A stretch of DNA of 64,000 nucleotides from Ectocarpus siliculosus (lineage: Eukaryota > Sar > Phaeophyceae > Ectocarpales > Ectocarpaceae), in NCBI GenBank assembly GCA_000310025.1, contig FN648038.1, forward strand, positions 157,126-221,125, written 5' to 3'. Shown one piece after another: positions 12,714 through 25,018 of this stretch. The position numbers and the translations under genes are program-made. The first letter of the stretch is position 1, and each line of letters begins with the position of its first letter. A model generated the notes under the pieces. That model searched no databases. It saw nothing but the letters and a program-made list of their open reading frames with translations, and was not told where the DNA came from.

Positions 12714-15700
12714 TCAACTCGTTCTCGGTGTCGATTCTTCTCCGTAGTGCTCGGATTCTTCATTTGTGATTGTCGCCAAGTTGGTAGCTACTGCATCACA
12801 CTGAGCAAAACTCTTGATTGCCCTGTAGTCTGCCAAGTACTGCTCAAGCAAGGCTGGATCATCTGGGGCATAGCGCCGATTGACCTGGCAGACCCGTTCC
12901 AGTTTTCTCAGATCCGGACGCCAATCGCCAGCTCGAGCGTCGCGAGGATCCGAGGCCAGCCAGTGGACAGCGTCATGCATGTGGTGCCTGAGGCATATGT
13001 AGAGGTCATCGCAACGTTAACAGTTAAGCGTGCAATTCGAGTCGGAAACAATGCATTCGCACATCCATAATGTACCACCTACCAGTTTGTATATACTTGG
13101 TGCCGAGAACGGAAATTTGGCCTGGCAATTACGTTCATCTCCCATGGGACATCTCATAGGGAAAAACCTGTCGACGCCCCACGTCACACGGGCTTCCTAC
13201 ACTACACGGGCATGGGGGCCGCCTGCCCCTAGGAAGGCGTAAAGCGTGCTCGTGGGAGCATCGGACAGGTAACAATTACCCGACAAGAATCCACAAACAG
13301 CCCATAATGGCGTGTCCCCTGCACGGGCAGATATCTCATGTGAGAAACCTGTGCTCGGGCAGAGGTCTCTTGTGAGAACCTCCCGAAACGTCTTCCCGAA
13401 ACGCCTGGCGTTCTTGTATATATCGCTCTATATTCACTACAATAATGACATTGCTTTGAAGCGGCCGTTGCAGACTCCGAGGGGCTGGCGTGTACTGCCG
13501 ATGGTGAGATCCAAAACAGCTTGAACTGAGACCCTTTGGAGATCTGCAAGAAATGAAATACTAGCTTTACACCCATGGACGTGCAAGTGGGAGAACCTGT
13601 GCGTCCCATGTGACTTCCGCGTGTGATGTTCGGCGCAATGTGCCACCGGATGCCCAACGCGTTCCATGGGAGTCACCATTGTTGATGAGACCAATGGGCA
13701 AACAAGACCTGTCGTGGCCTTTTTGATTTCGCTCTTGAGTGAGTGACTTGCCTTACGACAACAATGGTCCCTGAAACGAAGGTGTCACGCGAGAGGTCTG
13801 AACACAACATGTATTAGGTACGGAGTGGCGGTGCTAACACATATTCTCGATTAATGGTTATCTTCATGTTGTTCCGCTCTATGCCCGACATCTGTTTGTG
13901 TTCACAGCCAAAGGATGACACCGCGGGCATGAGTGCTAGATTTGAGAACGTTTGATATTGCGATGCACGATCATCGGGTTGCGTGTTGCCTGCGCTGCAG
14001 GACCGAGAAACGAGGCGGTTTTGCATCGGACAGCTAGCAGCCACGGGCCAAGAAATAGTACTGCCGTATCGCCAAGAGGAGGAGATGTCAAACTAAAAAG
14101 GTGTAGTGGTAAGCATGTGACGTCTATATCACAAGTAGCCAAATTGCCAAGTTGCCTGGTTCCACTGGACTGGCGGGTCGTCTTTCGATATCCCCCGTCA
14201 GTCGTTCACACAAGCGGGTAGAATCGAACTTTTCCCCCACAAACATGATGTATCTTCATTGGAGGGGCCACAAAAACGTGGCCGATGCTCAAATGATAAT
14301 CATACGCACTCAAGCACACTTCGGGCATCATTCACTAATGGCGATTCTAGAGGAAGTCGGTGGAATTTTCTCAAAGTTTGCAAGGTTTGTCTTTAGATTA
14401 TGCTTCCGTCATGCTGGCGAGGCTGTCACATTTTCGGCATTAGGTAGCCTTAAACCCGAGTAGGTTTACTTTCCAGTGGAAACAATGGCTGTTTTTTTCT
14501 ACTTTCTACAGTACGTGTTCGATCTTATCATTATCTTATTTTTTCGTTCTCGCTGTGTCCTGATAGGGTGCTCCAGTATTGTGGTGGAGCAGCCAGACTC
14601 CAAAGCAACACTTGACCTAACGCAAGGGTTCAGCACTTACCACAAATATGCTCCGATAAAGTTGGAATCAGAAAACATCAAAGCTCTCTCGTCTTGTGTT
14701 CTCTCGGTTTCGGTGTTAGGGTGCATGCAAGACCCGCGTCGACTAGCCATGAAGTCGACGAAGGGCATCCCGTGGTGCTGCTCAATGAACTCCCGAGCAG
14801 CTGGGTACCTGAGAAAAAAATTCCAGTTGATGAAGAGCACCAATTTTGGTGAGTTCATCAGGTTGTATATACCTTCGGACATGCGTAAAGCGAGCCTGCA
14901 GCAACACCACAAAACCTACGTGTGTTGAGTTCACATTGGAACCAAACTGTCCGATTGCAAATGGAGCCATCAGATTGTTTGGTGTCATTCAACGCAATTA
15001 GAGAGGCCGCCATTCTGATCTTAGAGCGCCTGGAGTTTTCTGAAGGCTTCTACCATGCCTACGCAAGCATGCCTACGCAAGGTGTTGGATGCTGCTGCCG
15101 TTTGTTGCCGGAGTATTCTCACGAAGCTTGTAGGCCATGTTTCGAGGTAATGGTCATTCGAAGGTCAAGTCGCTCAGGTCGCACAAGATAGAATGCTGAT
15201 GCTACCTAGCAGTTAAAGACATTGTTGAGCTGCTTCGTGCCCCATGCGATATCGCCTCACATGGATCGTGGGTACAAGTGGGTGTTCAAGACGCCGAAGT
15301 CGTGGATGCGGTCCTCCCCAATGGCGGAAGATATACCGCTCTCCCAGCACATGGTCTCCGTCCACCCTGGTAAATGCGAAGGTTGCAGCAGTTGCTTGAT
15401 ATTTGGAAACTCGAGAAAATGCTGCAGAGTGTCCGATGTGGGGTGCATTCCGAAAATGGTACGCATTTTCAATATTCTCGTCTCGAATTTCATCAGATGG
15501 GGCTTTAATCACTAAACAACGATGTTGAGAATGTATTATTGCTTGTACGCTTATCTACGGCTAAGGTGGAAAGGAAAATTCGAACCAAGCTTTTTCGTTG
15601 TCGAAGACGGTGGTCTGTTTTACTCGTTGGTCTATAAGCAAGCGGGGTTTGCTTTCATTCTAACGCGGGGCAATATTTCGGATTTCAAGCATAGGAGACG

Positions 15701-18700
15701 ACACAGAAATGGTCTTGATAGTTTGCAAGCGCATCTAATTTGGAAAAACGGAGTGCGGACACCGTGGCAGCCCCCAGCAGAACGCTCGTGCGGTTGCGTG
15801 TCTCGAGTGGTTTACCTTCCAATCGACGGTTCTCGTATCGTCGGAACGGCAGGACGGGCTTGCCAAGATGAAACATGTGCGCGAACGACAGATCCTGGAA
15901 CACGACCGCGTCCGAATCCAGGTGCAAGATGTAGTCCCCTTCCGTGTACAAGTCAGCCCGTAGCTGCAACGTGGTCGACAGGCAAAGTCGATGCACGGAA
16001 ATTCAAAGTCAAGTCGGTTGACATTTGTGAAAGTTCCAAGTCGGAAAGGAGGTAAAACAACGAGATTCAACAACGTGCGAGCAGTTGAATATTTTCCCTG
16101 TTTACATTGTTCGTTCTGTCATTGCCACCAGGGTACGCACACCAACCATTACGAAGTGACTTCCCTGGAGGTTAATGTTGTGGCATACAATTTATGACGA
16201 GAGGTGCGAGACAGAACTATGGGCAACTGATGTACACGAAAAAATATCGCCCCTTACACGGCCGTCAGTTGCGTGTGTGCACGGCCAGACAGACAAAAAA
16301 TAACACACACACACACATACACACACACGTTTCTTTTGAGCGTGTCGATCGCTGTCGTGTAGGCTGCAGACGTTTATTACACCGCCAAATCGTTACTGAC
16401 GTTTCTCTCACCTTCGAGTACTTTTGCTGAAGTTTACCGTCCATTAGCTCCGGCTCTCCGATGACACGAATGGGAAACGGTGCGGCGATCCGAAACGGTT
16501 GGACGATGCTCTCGAAAAACCCGACGTCGGCTTCCGCAACAACGACAACCACCTCAAAGGCGCTTGAAACGTGCTCGATCACAGTAGCGATCGAAGCGTT
16601 GAATAGCTTTGCATCTCCGACGAACGTTCGGTACATAACCGTAACGTCGTAGTCGAGGAACTTCGGCACCTTTTGTTCTGCTCGTTGGACGCTGAGCTGC
16701 CGGTTGGCCTTGACGCTCAAGCTCGACACCTCAACTGCTTTAAAGCCTCGCTCACACGATGCCCCCAACTTGAAAGCTTCGAGCTCTTTGGCGAGTATCT
16801 CTCCCATATCGTACCCTTGGTTTCCCAGAGACCTATCGAAGGAACATCCGAACCGCGGCTTCACCATCGGGACGTCCCAAATCGAAGCCTCCGAAAAAAG
16901 ATTTTGGTGACTCCATTCGTTCATGTTGACAAACGTCACACCAGGTGGACTGCGGGAATAGGCCAAAGCAGCAAGCACCTGTGACAAGGGACAACCAACG
17001 ATATCGTACGTGCAGAAATTCGCGCTCGTGGTTTTTGGCTGACGGAGCGATCACCACCAAACTCTACTCGCGTGGGCATGCTACGACGGCACCTGCTGGG
17101 TGTTCACCAGAGCCATGTGTGGTTAGATTCGGGTCGTGTTGTCTCTCTCCATCTCTGAAACTTCATCAGTGGTACACGAAGGCCTGCCTTGATTTCGAGC
17201 GTGAACGCTTGCATGCTGATGAAACAAGATTCTATCATCAACAGTTGGCATTTATGGAGATGACTACAAGACAATGCCGGTTGTGCGTAAACCATGGATA
17301 GGCCATTACATGGCGTGCACCAAATGCCAGTCGCACCTACCTCCGGAATATTAATTATGGCGGAGTCCTTGTGGGTGCTCGCCACGTCGGCCAAGTACTC
17401 GTATATCCTTTCCACCCGGTCGGAGTGGCCATGCTTAGCGTCTGTGCGTGCCACCAGCTTCTGATTGCCTTCCAACACAGCTCGGAGCTGTGCGTTAGTT
17501 TCCGCCGGGAGGATGAGATCACTCCCATGAGTAAACGTCGGCGTGGTTACCCCTAAAAGAACCGAGCTGCCCATTCCACGGGCTGCGGTTGGTTGGGGGA
17601 CTTCATCTGTGTTGACAAGGGACACAATGAGATCCCCCGTGACCGTGTGCGTGTCCTTCTTCGTAAAGGTGCGACTGAGCATCTCCCCGGCATCCATGTA
17701 GTAGATCAAGCGTGTTCCTTCGCCACAGATATAGTCCGCGACCAAAGGCCCATGCTCAACGTTGGTCGAAGTTCCAACGGTGACGTTAGGAAGGTGTCCG
17801 AACGTCCTGATGTTTACAAGATAGACACCACAGCAGTCACCGCAAAGAACGTTGAATTCACTCAGAGGCAGGGGTGGAGGACGTGAGTACCCGGAAGGAA
17901 AGGCGAATCTGTTCCGCATGATACATGTACAATAACTCGAAATTAAGCCTCCGAGGACCATCGGAAGGCTGACGATATACATGGAACCATCGAAGAAAAA
18001 GGTCGTCAATCTTCATTGTGGTATAGAAACACATGTGTGGGACCTCGGGGGAAAGCGCCGCTCTTCGGTAGGTCACGGCATGTCAATGCCCCTCTGCATT
18101 TTCTAGCTCCAGTACTCCAGGAAAAGACGCGTAATTGCCGCGTGTTTCTACAGGGGGGGGTTATGCAGTCTCTTCGTGGGGGTTCCGCCATCTAGGAGCT
18201 ACGGCCTTTGAAGTTTTTGTAACCTTGAGAAACTCTGGAAACACCCCATCGAGGCACCGCTCTGTGCAAAGGGCTTTCCAAGCAAAACATTAAACACGCG
18301 TGTACTCGGGAGGGTGTGACCGTCCCGGGTCTACCGATCGCTTGTGCACCTACTCGAGACAGTTTCCAAAATTGTGGCCGACCTGTTGAATTCTTCAAAC
18401 TCCCGTGGGTGTGTTGTGATCCCGATCCGCATTCCCGGCATGAACTGCAGAACGCTCGACACGGAGACCTTCATCATTGGCAGCAGACGGGAATACCCGC
18501 GCATGAAAGCGCATATGTGACCGCGCGTGGTGGTGCCGATGTATTCCGTCGCGGCTGGACCCTGACTCTCCTCGTCCCCGGAAACAATCTCCTTGTTGTT
18601 ACGCTCTTGAGGAGCGGGGGCTACCAAAGTCGGGCCATTGCCGGCATCAGCGCTACCGTGCCCGTTCTCCTCTTCCTTGTCGTTCGTGTACGACCCAATC

Positions 18701-21700
18701 GGTGGTGGGGGCTCGTGGGTGTTGCACATAACGACCCTTCCGCCGTGGGCCTTGGCGAATTCATCCGCAAGATGAGCCGCGGGCAACTCATTGAAGCATA
18801 GCCGGCACGTGCTGCCAAGACCCCTCCAGTCGCAGTTGAAGTCCCCATACCGCCCGCTTCCGCAACGATAATCACACACCTGAGCAGACCGCAACCGAGA
18901 ATCAGACGACGAGCTTTATCGTAAAACGTGTGTTGGAACACTGCATGACCATGATGTATTGCGAGTTATGCATACATCCATGCTAAATACGTGTTGTCGG
19001 TGGAAGCTTTCTCGCGTAGTCATTGGAGAAATACATTATCAAATTGAGAACGCCCGACCTTCGCCGTGTGGGCGCTTGGTGAAGAGAAGGACTCCTGTCT
19101 GAGGGTAGACAGAGGAAGCAAGTGAAGGACATGCCCCCCTCGGGCGGTCCGTCCGTCTCTCTCTCACGCTTTCTCTCTCTCTGAACCAGTTTCTTCATAC
19201 TCTTGGCGCCTCTGCTCCTCATCTACCCGTGTTATCCACCGACCCCATACGACAAGCAAGCAAGACAACAACTCGAGAAAGTGTTGTGGTCTCTACGTGG
19301 ACGTGCTCCTCATCGAGTGCACAGTTCCGTGTGGTCCTACCACCGATCTTGCTGCTGATGGGTACAAGCTGGGCTAGCCAAGAAGCTAACAAAATGGTTG
19401 AAAGCCAATTACACCACGATTTTATACGAGTTGGAACCTGAAATTTTGACATGTCGTTCGTATTAGTACAACAAATACAACTGCTAGCCGTACTTCATAT
19501 TTTTGGTGTGTTTTCATGAAGTATCCCTATTAAAGTAAAAATGGGAATCGTTTTGTTGTGTATAGGAGGACCAAAAACTAAAAAATTAAATGTACAGCTA
19601 GCTGTTGTATTGGTTTTAACAATACCAACCACATGTCAAAATTTCAGATTCCAACTCGTAAAAATCGTGATGTACTTTTAGATAACCTCACATGCCCGTA
19701 ACTATCTTGTGTTTTGTATCCGATTATTTTCGAGGCCGTAACTCTGATGGAAGATGATGTGAGCCTTGCAACTACCATCATTTTTCTCGCAATGCTCCCA
19801 AGTAAGCGCACACCAAATTTCAGCGAATTCTGTGAAACTTTTTTTTTCATGCTGATTTCGGTACCGAAAAGTATCCCCCACTACGCCTCCAATCGATCGT
19901 TTAATACCTAAATCAACTCGGATTCGAAAATTTTTGGCATCTTCGTTTTCCCTATTGTCTCGTAAGAGTAACCACCAAATTCCAAGCCTATTTTCGTGGA
20001 AATGACAGCATGAGACGCGAAACAACGAAAGTGAGCTTCTTGGCTGGCCTAGCTTGTATTGTACGAGCTTGACGGCTTCAATACAAGCTGGTTCACGCAA
20101 GAAAAACAAAAATTGTTGCCCGCGAATCCTTCGCCCGCTTTTTTGGAGATAAGTCACCAAATTTTGCACACTTGTCCGCAGGGTCGATCCCAAACTTTTC
20201 ACGAGTGGGGTTTTCGAATTTTTTTTATTCGCCGAATAGTCGGGGTCCCGCACGTTCGTGGGACAGAAAGGCTGCGCTGGACCCTGAATATTCGGTGAAT
20301 AAAAAAAAAAAACGAAAACCCCATACGAAAAAGTTTGATATCGATCTTGCGGACAAGTGTGCAAGATTTTGTAACCTATCTCCAAAAACCCGAACGAAGG
20401 ATTTGCCTTTTGTAACAAGAACCTGAAATTTCCTCTGCGAACCCCATATTTACTTGGATTTAGACTAATATGAGCTTTTTGGGCACAACTTTACGCTTGA
20501 ATCGACCGTTCTAACTCAGTTTCGCCGCTTGGGCAACAAATCTTTGTTCAATCCTTCAACGCCGTACACCGGAGCCGACCGAATTCGATTTTTTTATTTG
20601 AGACATGTATACCAGCTTCCGGGGGTCCTATCCGTGAGACCCCGACAAGCCGGTAGGAGCGGAAAAACTTCGTGAATACCACGTTGAAGCATATTTTTTC
20701 GCATTCGTAGCATCAATACCTGTCAAGCTGCCAAATTTGGGGACGATCCAATCTTTCTTCAGATATATTCGACGGAAACCGTTTCGATGCTTTCTGGGGG
20801 GTTGCTCCGCACAAACGGCGGCCATCTGACGACGCCAAAGGGCCACAACACCGGAATCCCACCTTTTTTGGCGTAACTCGCACCAAGGGTGGCCGTTTTC
20901 GCTTCTGTTTTTTTTGTTGGATTCCCTAGAGCTCGAAGGTCATTTGAGGTTGAACTCCGGCCGAAGAAGGTTCGTGATGCATTCGTATTTTCAGTTGTTA
21001 ATTCTCGAACAGTGTAAAGGCCGCTGAATGGCCAAGACACGTTAGTGCGCCTACTAACCACCGTAGAATGGTGTTCTCGGAAATTCCAGCTATTACACTG
21101 TCCTAGGCTAAGCGTGGGGGTCACGATGATATAAGTATGTGTTGATTGGCGAGTAATTGCGTTCATTATCAGTGGGGGAACAAATTTGGGGTTTGTTGCG
21201 TGAACCAGCTTGTACTTGTTCCCGCCGACGGGGCTGGTGGAATACTGAAAAGCCGTCCACGCAGAGCAGCGTCCCAAATGGGTTCCGAGTCGACTCATGT
21301 TAAACAATGATCGTTCTTTTTCTTCACAGCCTCCTCGTAAAAATTAAAGGCGGGGAGCGGTTGAAAGAAATGGGGCAAGGCGTGAAGCTACGATGATTGA
21401 AACCCTTCATGGCCCTCCTCGACTTCGACGAGGTGGGACCCTAAACCCTGCCGTACACGTTCGCGGCTCGGATAACAACCGCCGCCGTGAGGATTCGTGT
21501 CCAATGTCTACCCCAGGCCCACGAATGGAAGGAAGAGTCTCACCGTATCCGAGGCGTCCTGGCATGCAGTTGTGCAGCTCGAAGCCGGGGGCGGCTGCGT
21601 GGTGTCGCACATCACCACATGCATATCTGGCTTCGAGGGATTCGCCGACGCCGACGCCAGCTTGTGGTCTGCGACCAAGGCTAGCTCCTCGTCCGTGTAG

Positions 21701-22921
21701 CACAACCTGCAGGTACCACCGAACTGCGATGGGTCACCCGCGCCGCAATCGTGACCGCCCAAGCGCGGTCCTGCCGGCGACCAACCAGTGGCGCAGCTTT
21801 CGTCACAAAAGGTTGATACGCCAGTCCCGATCTTGCCCGAAAGTGCCGACCCACAAGCGCTGGTACAGTCAAGGCTATTGCCATCGATGGAAAGTGCTCC
21901 CATTGGACGTCCGAAGTGGTTGATGGAATGCGCGAGACTCCCTTCGCTTTGAGAACTGCCGTGGATGAACAGCGTCTCCTGTGCAACGGCCTGTGCCACA
22001 TGCTGGTCGCTGACGTCGAAGTGTCCAACGTTCGTAATCTGTGGTAACGAGCAGAGGTTCGGTGGATCACCAAGGGAAAACTAGCTTCACCTCTGCAGTG
22101 TAACGCCTAGTTCCCGTTTGGTCAAGTTGGTCTGGTGGTAGTCTACGCTTCACAGGTAGCTTGCACTCTTACAAATTGTGAGGTCGCTCTCAGGATCAAC
22201 AGTTGCATATTCTCCTTTTGAATTTCCTCGACAAATTTTCTGGGGCCCACGAGGAAGACTTGACCCATAAGACATGATCCGCGCGGCATCAAGCCTCCGT
22301 AGAATCCTGAAATGTCCCTGCCACTACAATGAGAAAAAAAACACTACGACCCAAGCTTCAACGAGTAAACCGGGCCTATTCCGCGTGACTCTCCAACATT
22401 GGCTTCATGCCATGGCATGCAAAGTGCTGTGTGTCCCTAAACTATTCTGCCAGAGCAGCGGGACTGCAGGATGAGAATTAAACGTCGGCGTCGGAACCAA
22501 CAAGTCTTCAGGGCCTGTGGCCATCTCCTAATTCTTCCGTTTCGCAATGTATTGCCAAATTTGATTTCTATCGAGGGTGCCTACTGGTCAATCGGATACC
22601 CGAGAGTCCGTTGCGAGAAAAGCACAGACGGCACTTGCATACAACGGTAAGGCCCATACCAGCTTCGTTGGGACGAAGAGTGAAGAGTATCGCTGCCAAA
22701 GCATCCAGCTGTAGGGGAAATCCGACAGCGTGGCCCACAGCGCAACGTCATACCTGACAAATTGTGAAACACGGGCACGTGCAAAACATATGTATGTGTG
22801 GCCATCATCTTTGTCTAAAGTCACGAGACGCCAGTCCACACCCACGATGAATACCGCTGTCACGGGCCCATGTGCTCAGTATCATTTCTCTGTCTCTCGG
22901 CCTATTTATGTGTCTGTCTAT

Positions 22922-22957
<36 letters not shown>

Positions 22958-25018
22958 TTTCTCTGTCTCTCCAACTCTCTTCCCCTCTCTCTCTCTTCCT
23001 CTCCGTCTCTCTCCTTGTCCTTCTATCTCGTCACTTTCACTCATCATCTTCGCCCGGAACAGTTACACCACATCTTCCACATCCATGATCAGTGCAAGTG
23101 AACACGACCACAAGCATGAGTATGGTGGATTCCGCGTGGCATCTCGACAGTGTTCATCGGAGCAGTCAACCGGGAACACTTACGAATAGGAGAGATCCCA
23201 CTTGGCGAGAGTGAAGTTTACGAACTGGGTGAACGCTTGGTCGGTGTTGTTGTCTGTACAAGCACGTTGGAGGGCGCCGTTCGGACAGACAGATGGATAC
23301 ATCAGCCTCAACAACGACGGAAACGTTCAGGATAATCGCGCAACTTGAGATGAATAGTGGATTGTTGACATGGTGCATAAAAATACATGAAGAGAACACA
23401 GCTTCCAAACAAAGAGCGATCAAGACGGATGAAGTGGGTCGCGCACAGCTAATGACCTCGTACAATACTCTCAGAGCTGAGTAGATGCCCAAGAAGCACC
23501 CAATCGACCGTTTTGTCAATTTCACACAGATCCGTGCTTGTCATCGGTCGAGGTGGACCCTCGATCGCTCACATAAGGCGTTGCCGTTGAGGTGTCCCAG
23601 AACGTGCCACCTGTCCGGCACTCTTGCGGCTGAATGAAACTCAGTGCCAGCTAGAGTGCTCCCCTTCATCCAGAACGGCTCAGAGGTAAAGGCGGCGTCG
23701 TATAGCTTCGAAAAACTTGTAGGATGAGCCACCAACACATCCCACTCAATGATGGCAAATGCATCGTATTCTTCAAGAGCTCCCACCACAACGGGGTCGA
23801 GGTACATCTTGTAGAACATTATTGAAGCCCCTGTCGGGTACACGTTCTCCTGCCGTAAAAAGGGTGTATATCATGCAATATGTCCACGGCAAGAGTTGGG
23901 TGGAAGCAAGAGGGAGTGAAACGTTGGATCTCTCGACACGCCTTGACTGCGAGGTGTTCTGAAGGAGCACAGGGCTGATGTTTTCATTGCCCCCTCCAGC
24001 CTCAAAGGCTGTCATCATCAGCACAGCAGTGCAGGCGAGCAGATGAGCAATGCATTGTCAACAAAAAGAAAGAATCAACATGTCGGCGGAAAAAATGAAA
24101 AATGGACTAAGAAGTACAGCTCAGCCGAGGATCCTACACCATGTGAGTAAAATCAATACAATCCAGCAGCGTTGTATTTGTAGCTTGTACGCGATAGTGG
24201 TGACGAAATGCGAAAGTCAGGCCTCGACCCGATTTCGCCGTCTCTAATGTATTGGCCGCACTGAACCAGCGTTCGGGATGTTACATGGAATGAACCCGGC
24301 GGCCTTCACTCATTGACAATATTTTATTGATCCAATGATCCGTGCGTAGCCTTCGGGGTCCTAGATTGTCTGCGGCCTGTCGCGGGAGATTTAACGAGCA
24401 TGACGCGAGCCCTGCGGAAACAACATCTACAATACTCTCAGCGTAGACATTGTGAACCACCAAATCACGACGTCTCCCTCTCCCAATGAAATACCAGCCC
24501 CGGACCCGTTGTAGAAAAAATTCGATATGTCCACGTCGTTGCTTGGCAGTCGTGGGGATATTCAACGTCAAGAGCTCCACGACTAGCGTCGAATTCGGCC
24601 TCGGACGCTGTATGTATACAATAGCACACATGAAGAAGACGGGCGTACATACCTCTGGAAGAAGCCTCGCGTCAATAATCTTTGTTTGCCGAAAGCATCT
24701 GGATGCCTGATGTGGGACCTGAGGTAGGTTGTCGGCGTCCGCAAGATCTTCGGCCTTGTAGATCACCAGGTCCATACCATACAGCGTGTTGTCGTGACAG
24801 GTCTCTGGCCACTTGGACAGGGCTCTCATCGCATCTTCTTGGTCGCCATCGTAGACCGGCACTACAACGGCCAGTAGCTTGTCACGCGAAGCTCGACCAG
24901 AGTAGATGCTCTTCACCCCCCCAGCCCTCCAAGCCCGCACGACCGCCACCACCACGCCGAGGGCATAGCATGCGGCTGCTGCCGCTAGCAAGAATCGGAT
25001 TTTCCCTGACCATAGCAT
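12714..25018 (-). CDS. Large type II membrane protein with three glycosyltransferase-like modules
   Basis: Twelve exons join with matching phases: 24653-25018, 23573-23849, 23184-23253, 22660-22753, 21544-22038, 18383-18879, 17341-17806, 16412-16978, 15816-15963, 15261-15366, 14641-14808, 12714-12987, giving about 1175 residues. Residues 7-27 form a signal anchor, pointing to the Golgi. Module 1 (about 40-310) has VVVPVYDGD and the acidic EWD at 157-159. A Cys-rich region (about 325-492) contains two copies of a CRLC...VVMC...PPP unit. Module 2 (about 553-790) has GEGTRLIYYMDAG with D638. Module 3 (about 867-1100) has the metal-binding-type LHLDSD with D960 and D962, like nucleotide-sugar transferases of the DUF6492 kind. 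Donors are mostly GTATG, GTGAG or GTAAG. The sugar substrate cannot be told; a cell-wall or glycoprotein role is inferred. The C-terminus could be altered by a missed last intron. Confidence 0.82.
13141..13607. repeat. Degenerate interspersed motif (GAGAAACCTGTG type) in an intron
   Basis: Within intron 11 of the glycosyltransferase-like gene, words like CATCTCATAGGGAAAAACC, CATGTGAGAAACCTGTG, CTTGTGAGAACCTCCCG and AGTGGGAGAACCTGTGCG recur at about 13150, 13335, 13367 and 13585, often next to CGGGCA or CCCATG. They look like remnants of a small repeat with palindromic CCCATGGG-like ends. Confidence 0.4.
16296..16330. repeat. AC-dinucleotide microsatellite
   Basis: An (AC)n tract interrupted by one T lies in intron 8 of the glycosyltransferase-like gene, about 80 bases after the exon end at 16412. 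Confidence 0.85.
19410..19674. repeat. Foldback element 1
   Basis: The left arm (about 19410-19507) and right arm (about 19571-19674) are reverse complements with few mismatches. Matching words include ACGAGTTGGAACCTGAAATT on the left against the complement of AATTTCAGATTCCAACTCGT on the right, and ACAACTGCTAGC against GCTAGCTGTTGT. The loop is about 60 bases and AT-rich. No coding capacity was seen. It lies in intron 5 of the glycosyltransferase-like gene. Confidence 0.8.
20121..20408. repeat. Foldback element 2
   Basis: The left arm (20121-20248) and right arm (20277-20408) are reverse complements. Pairs include TTGCACACTTGTCCGCA against TGCGGACAAGTGTGCAA, and TTTTTGGAGATAAG against CTATCTCCAAAAA. 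The arms contain matching T and A tracts and the loop is about 28 bases. A second small perfect hairpin (AGCTTGTATTG at 20051 and CAATACAAGCT at 20079) flanks it. It lies in the same intron as foldback 1, but the arms are a different sequence. Confidence 0.8.
22923..22956. repeat. TGCC tetranucleotide microsatellite
   Basis: About eight uninterrupted TGCC units are followed by a CT-rich tract to about 23030, all inside intron 3 of the glycosyltransferase-like gene. Confidence 0.9.

Larger units (their letters stand above)
18880..21543 (-). other. Intron 5 of the glycosyltransferase-like gene, enlarged by foldback elements
   Basis: The intron runs from the ACG|GTGAGA donor at 21544 to the CTGCTCAG acceptor at 18880 and is by far the longest of this gene, at 2664 bases. 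It holds the two foldbacks at 19410-19674 and 20121-20408. It also separates the two copies of the Cys-rich unit, so the intron lies at the domain boundary. I see no missed exon inside it. Confidence 0.65.

Noticed and set aside
23773-24024. Minus-strand frame with FEAGGGNENISPVLLQN as an extra exon of the glycosyltransferase-like gene
   Set aside because: Exon 1 (phase 0) joins directly to 23573-23849 (phase 0) giving a continuous LLPE-ENVYPTGAS segment; including this frame breaks the phase.
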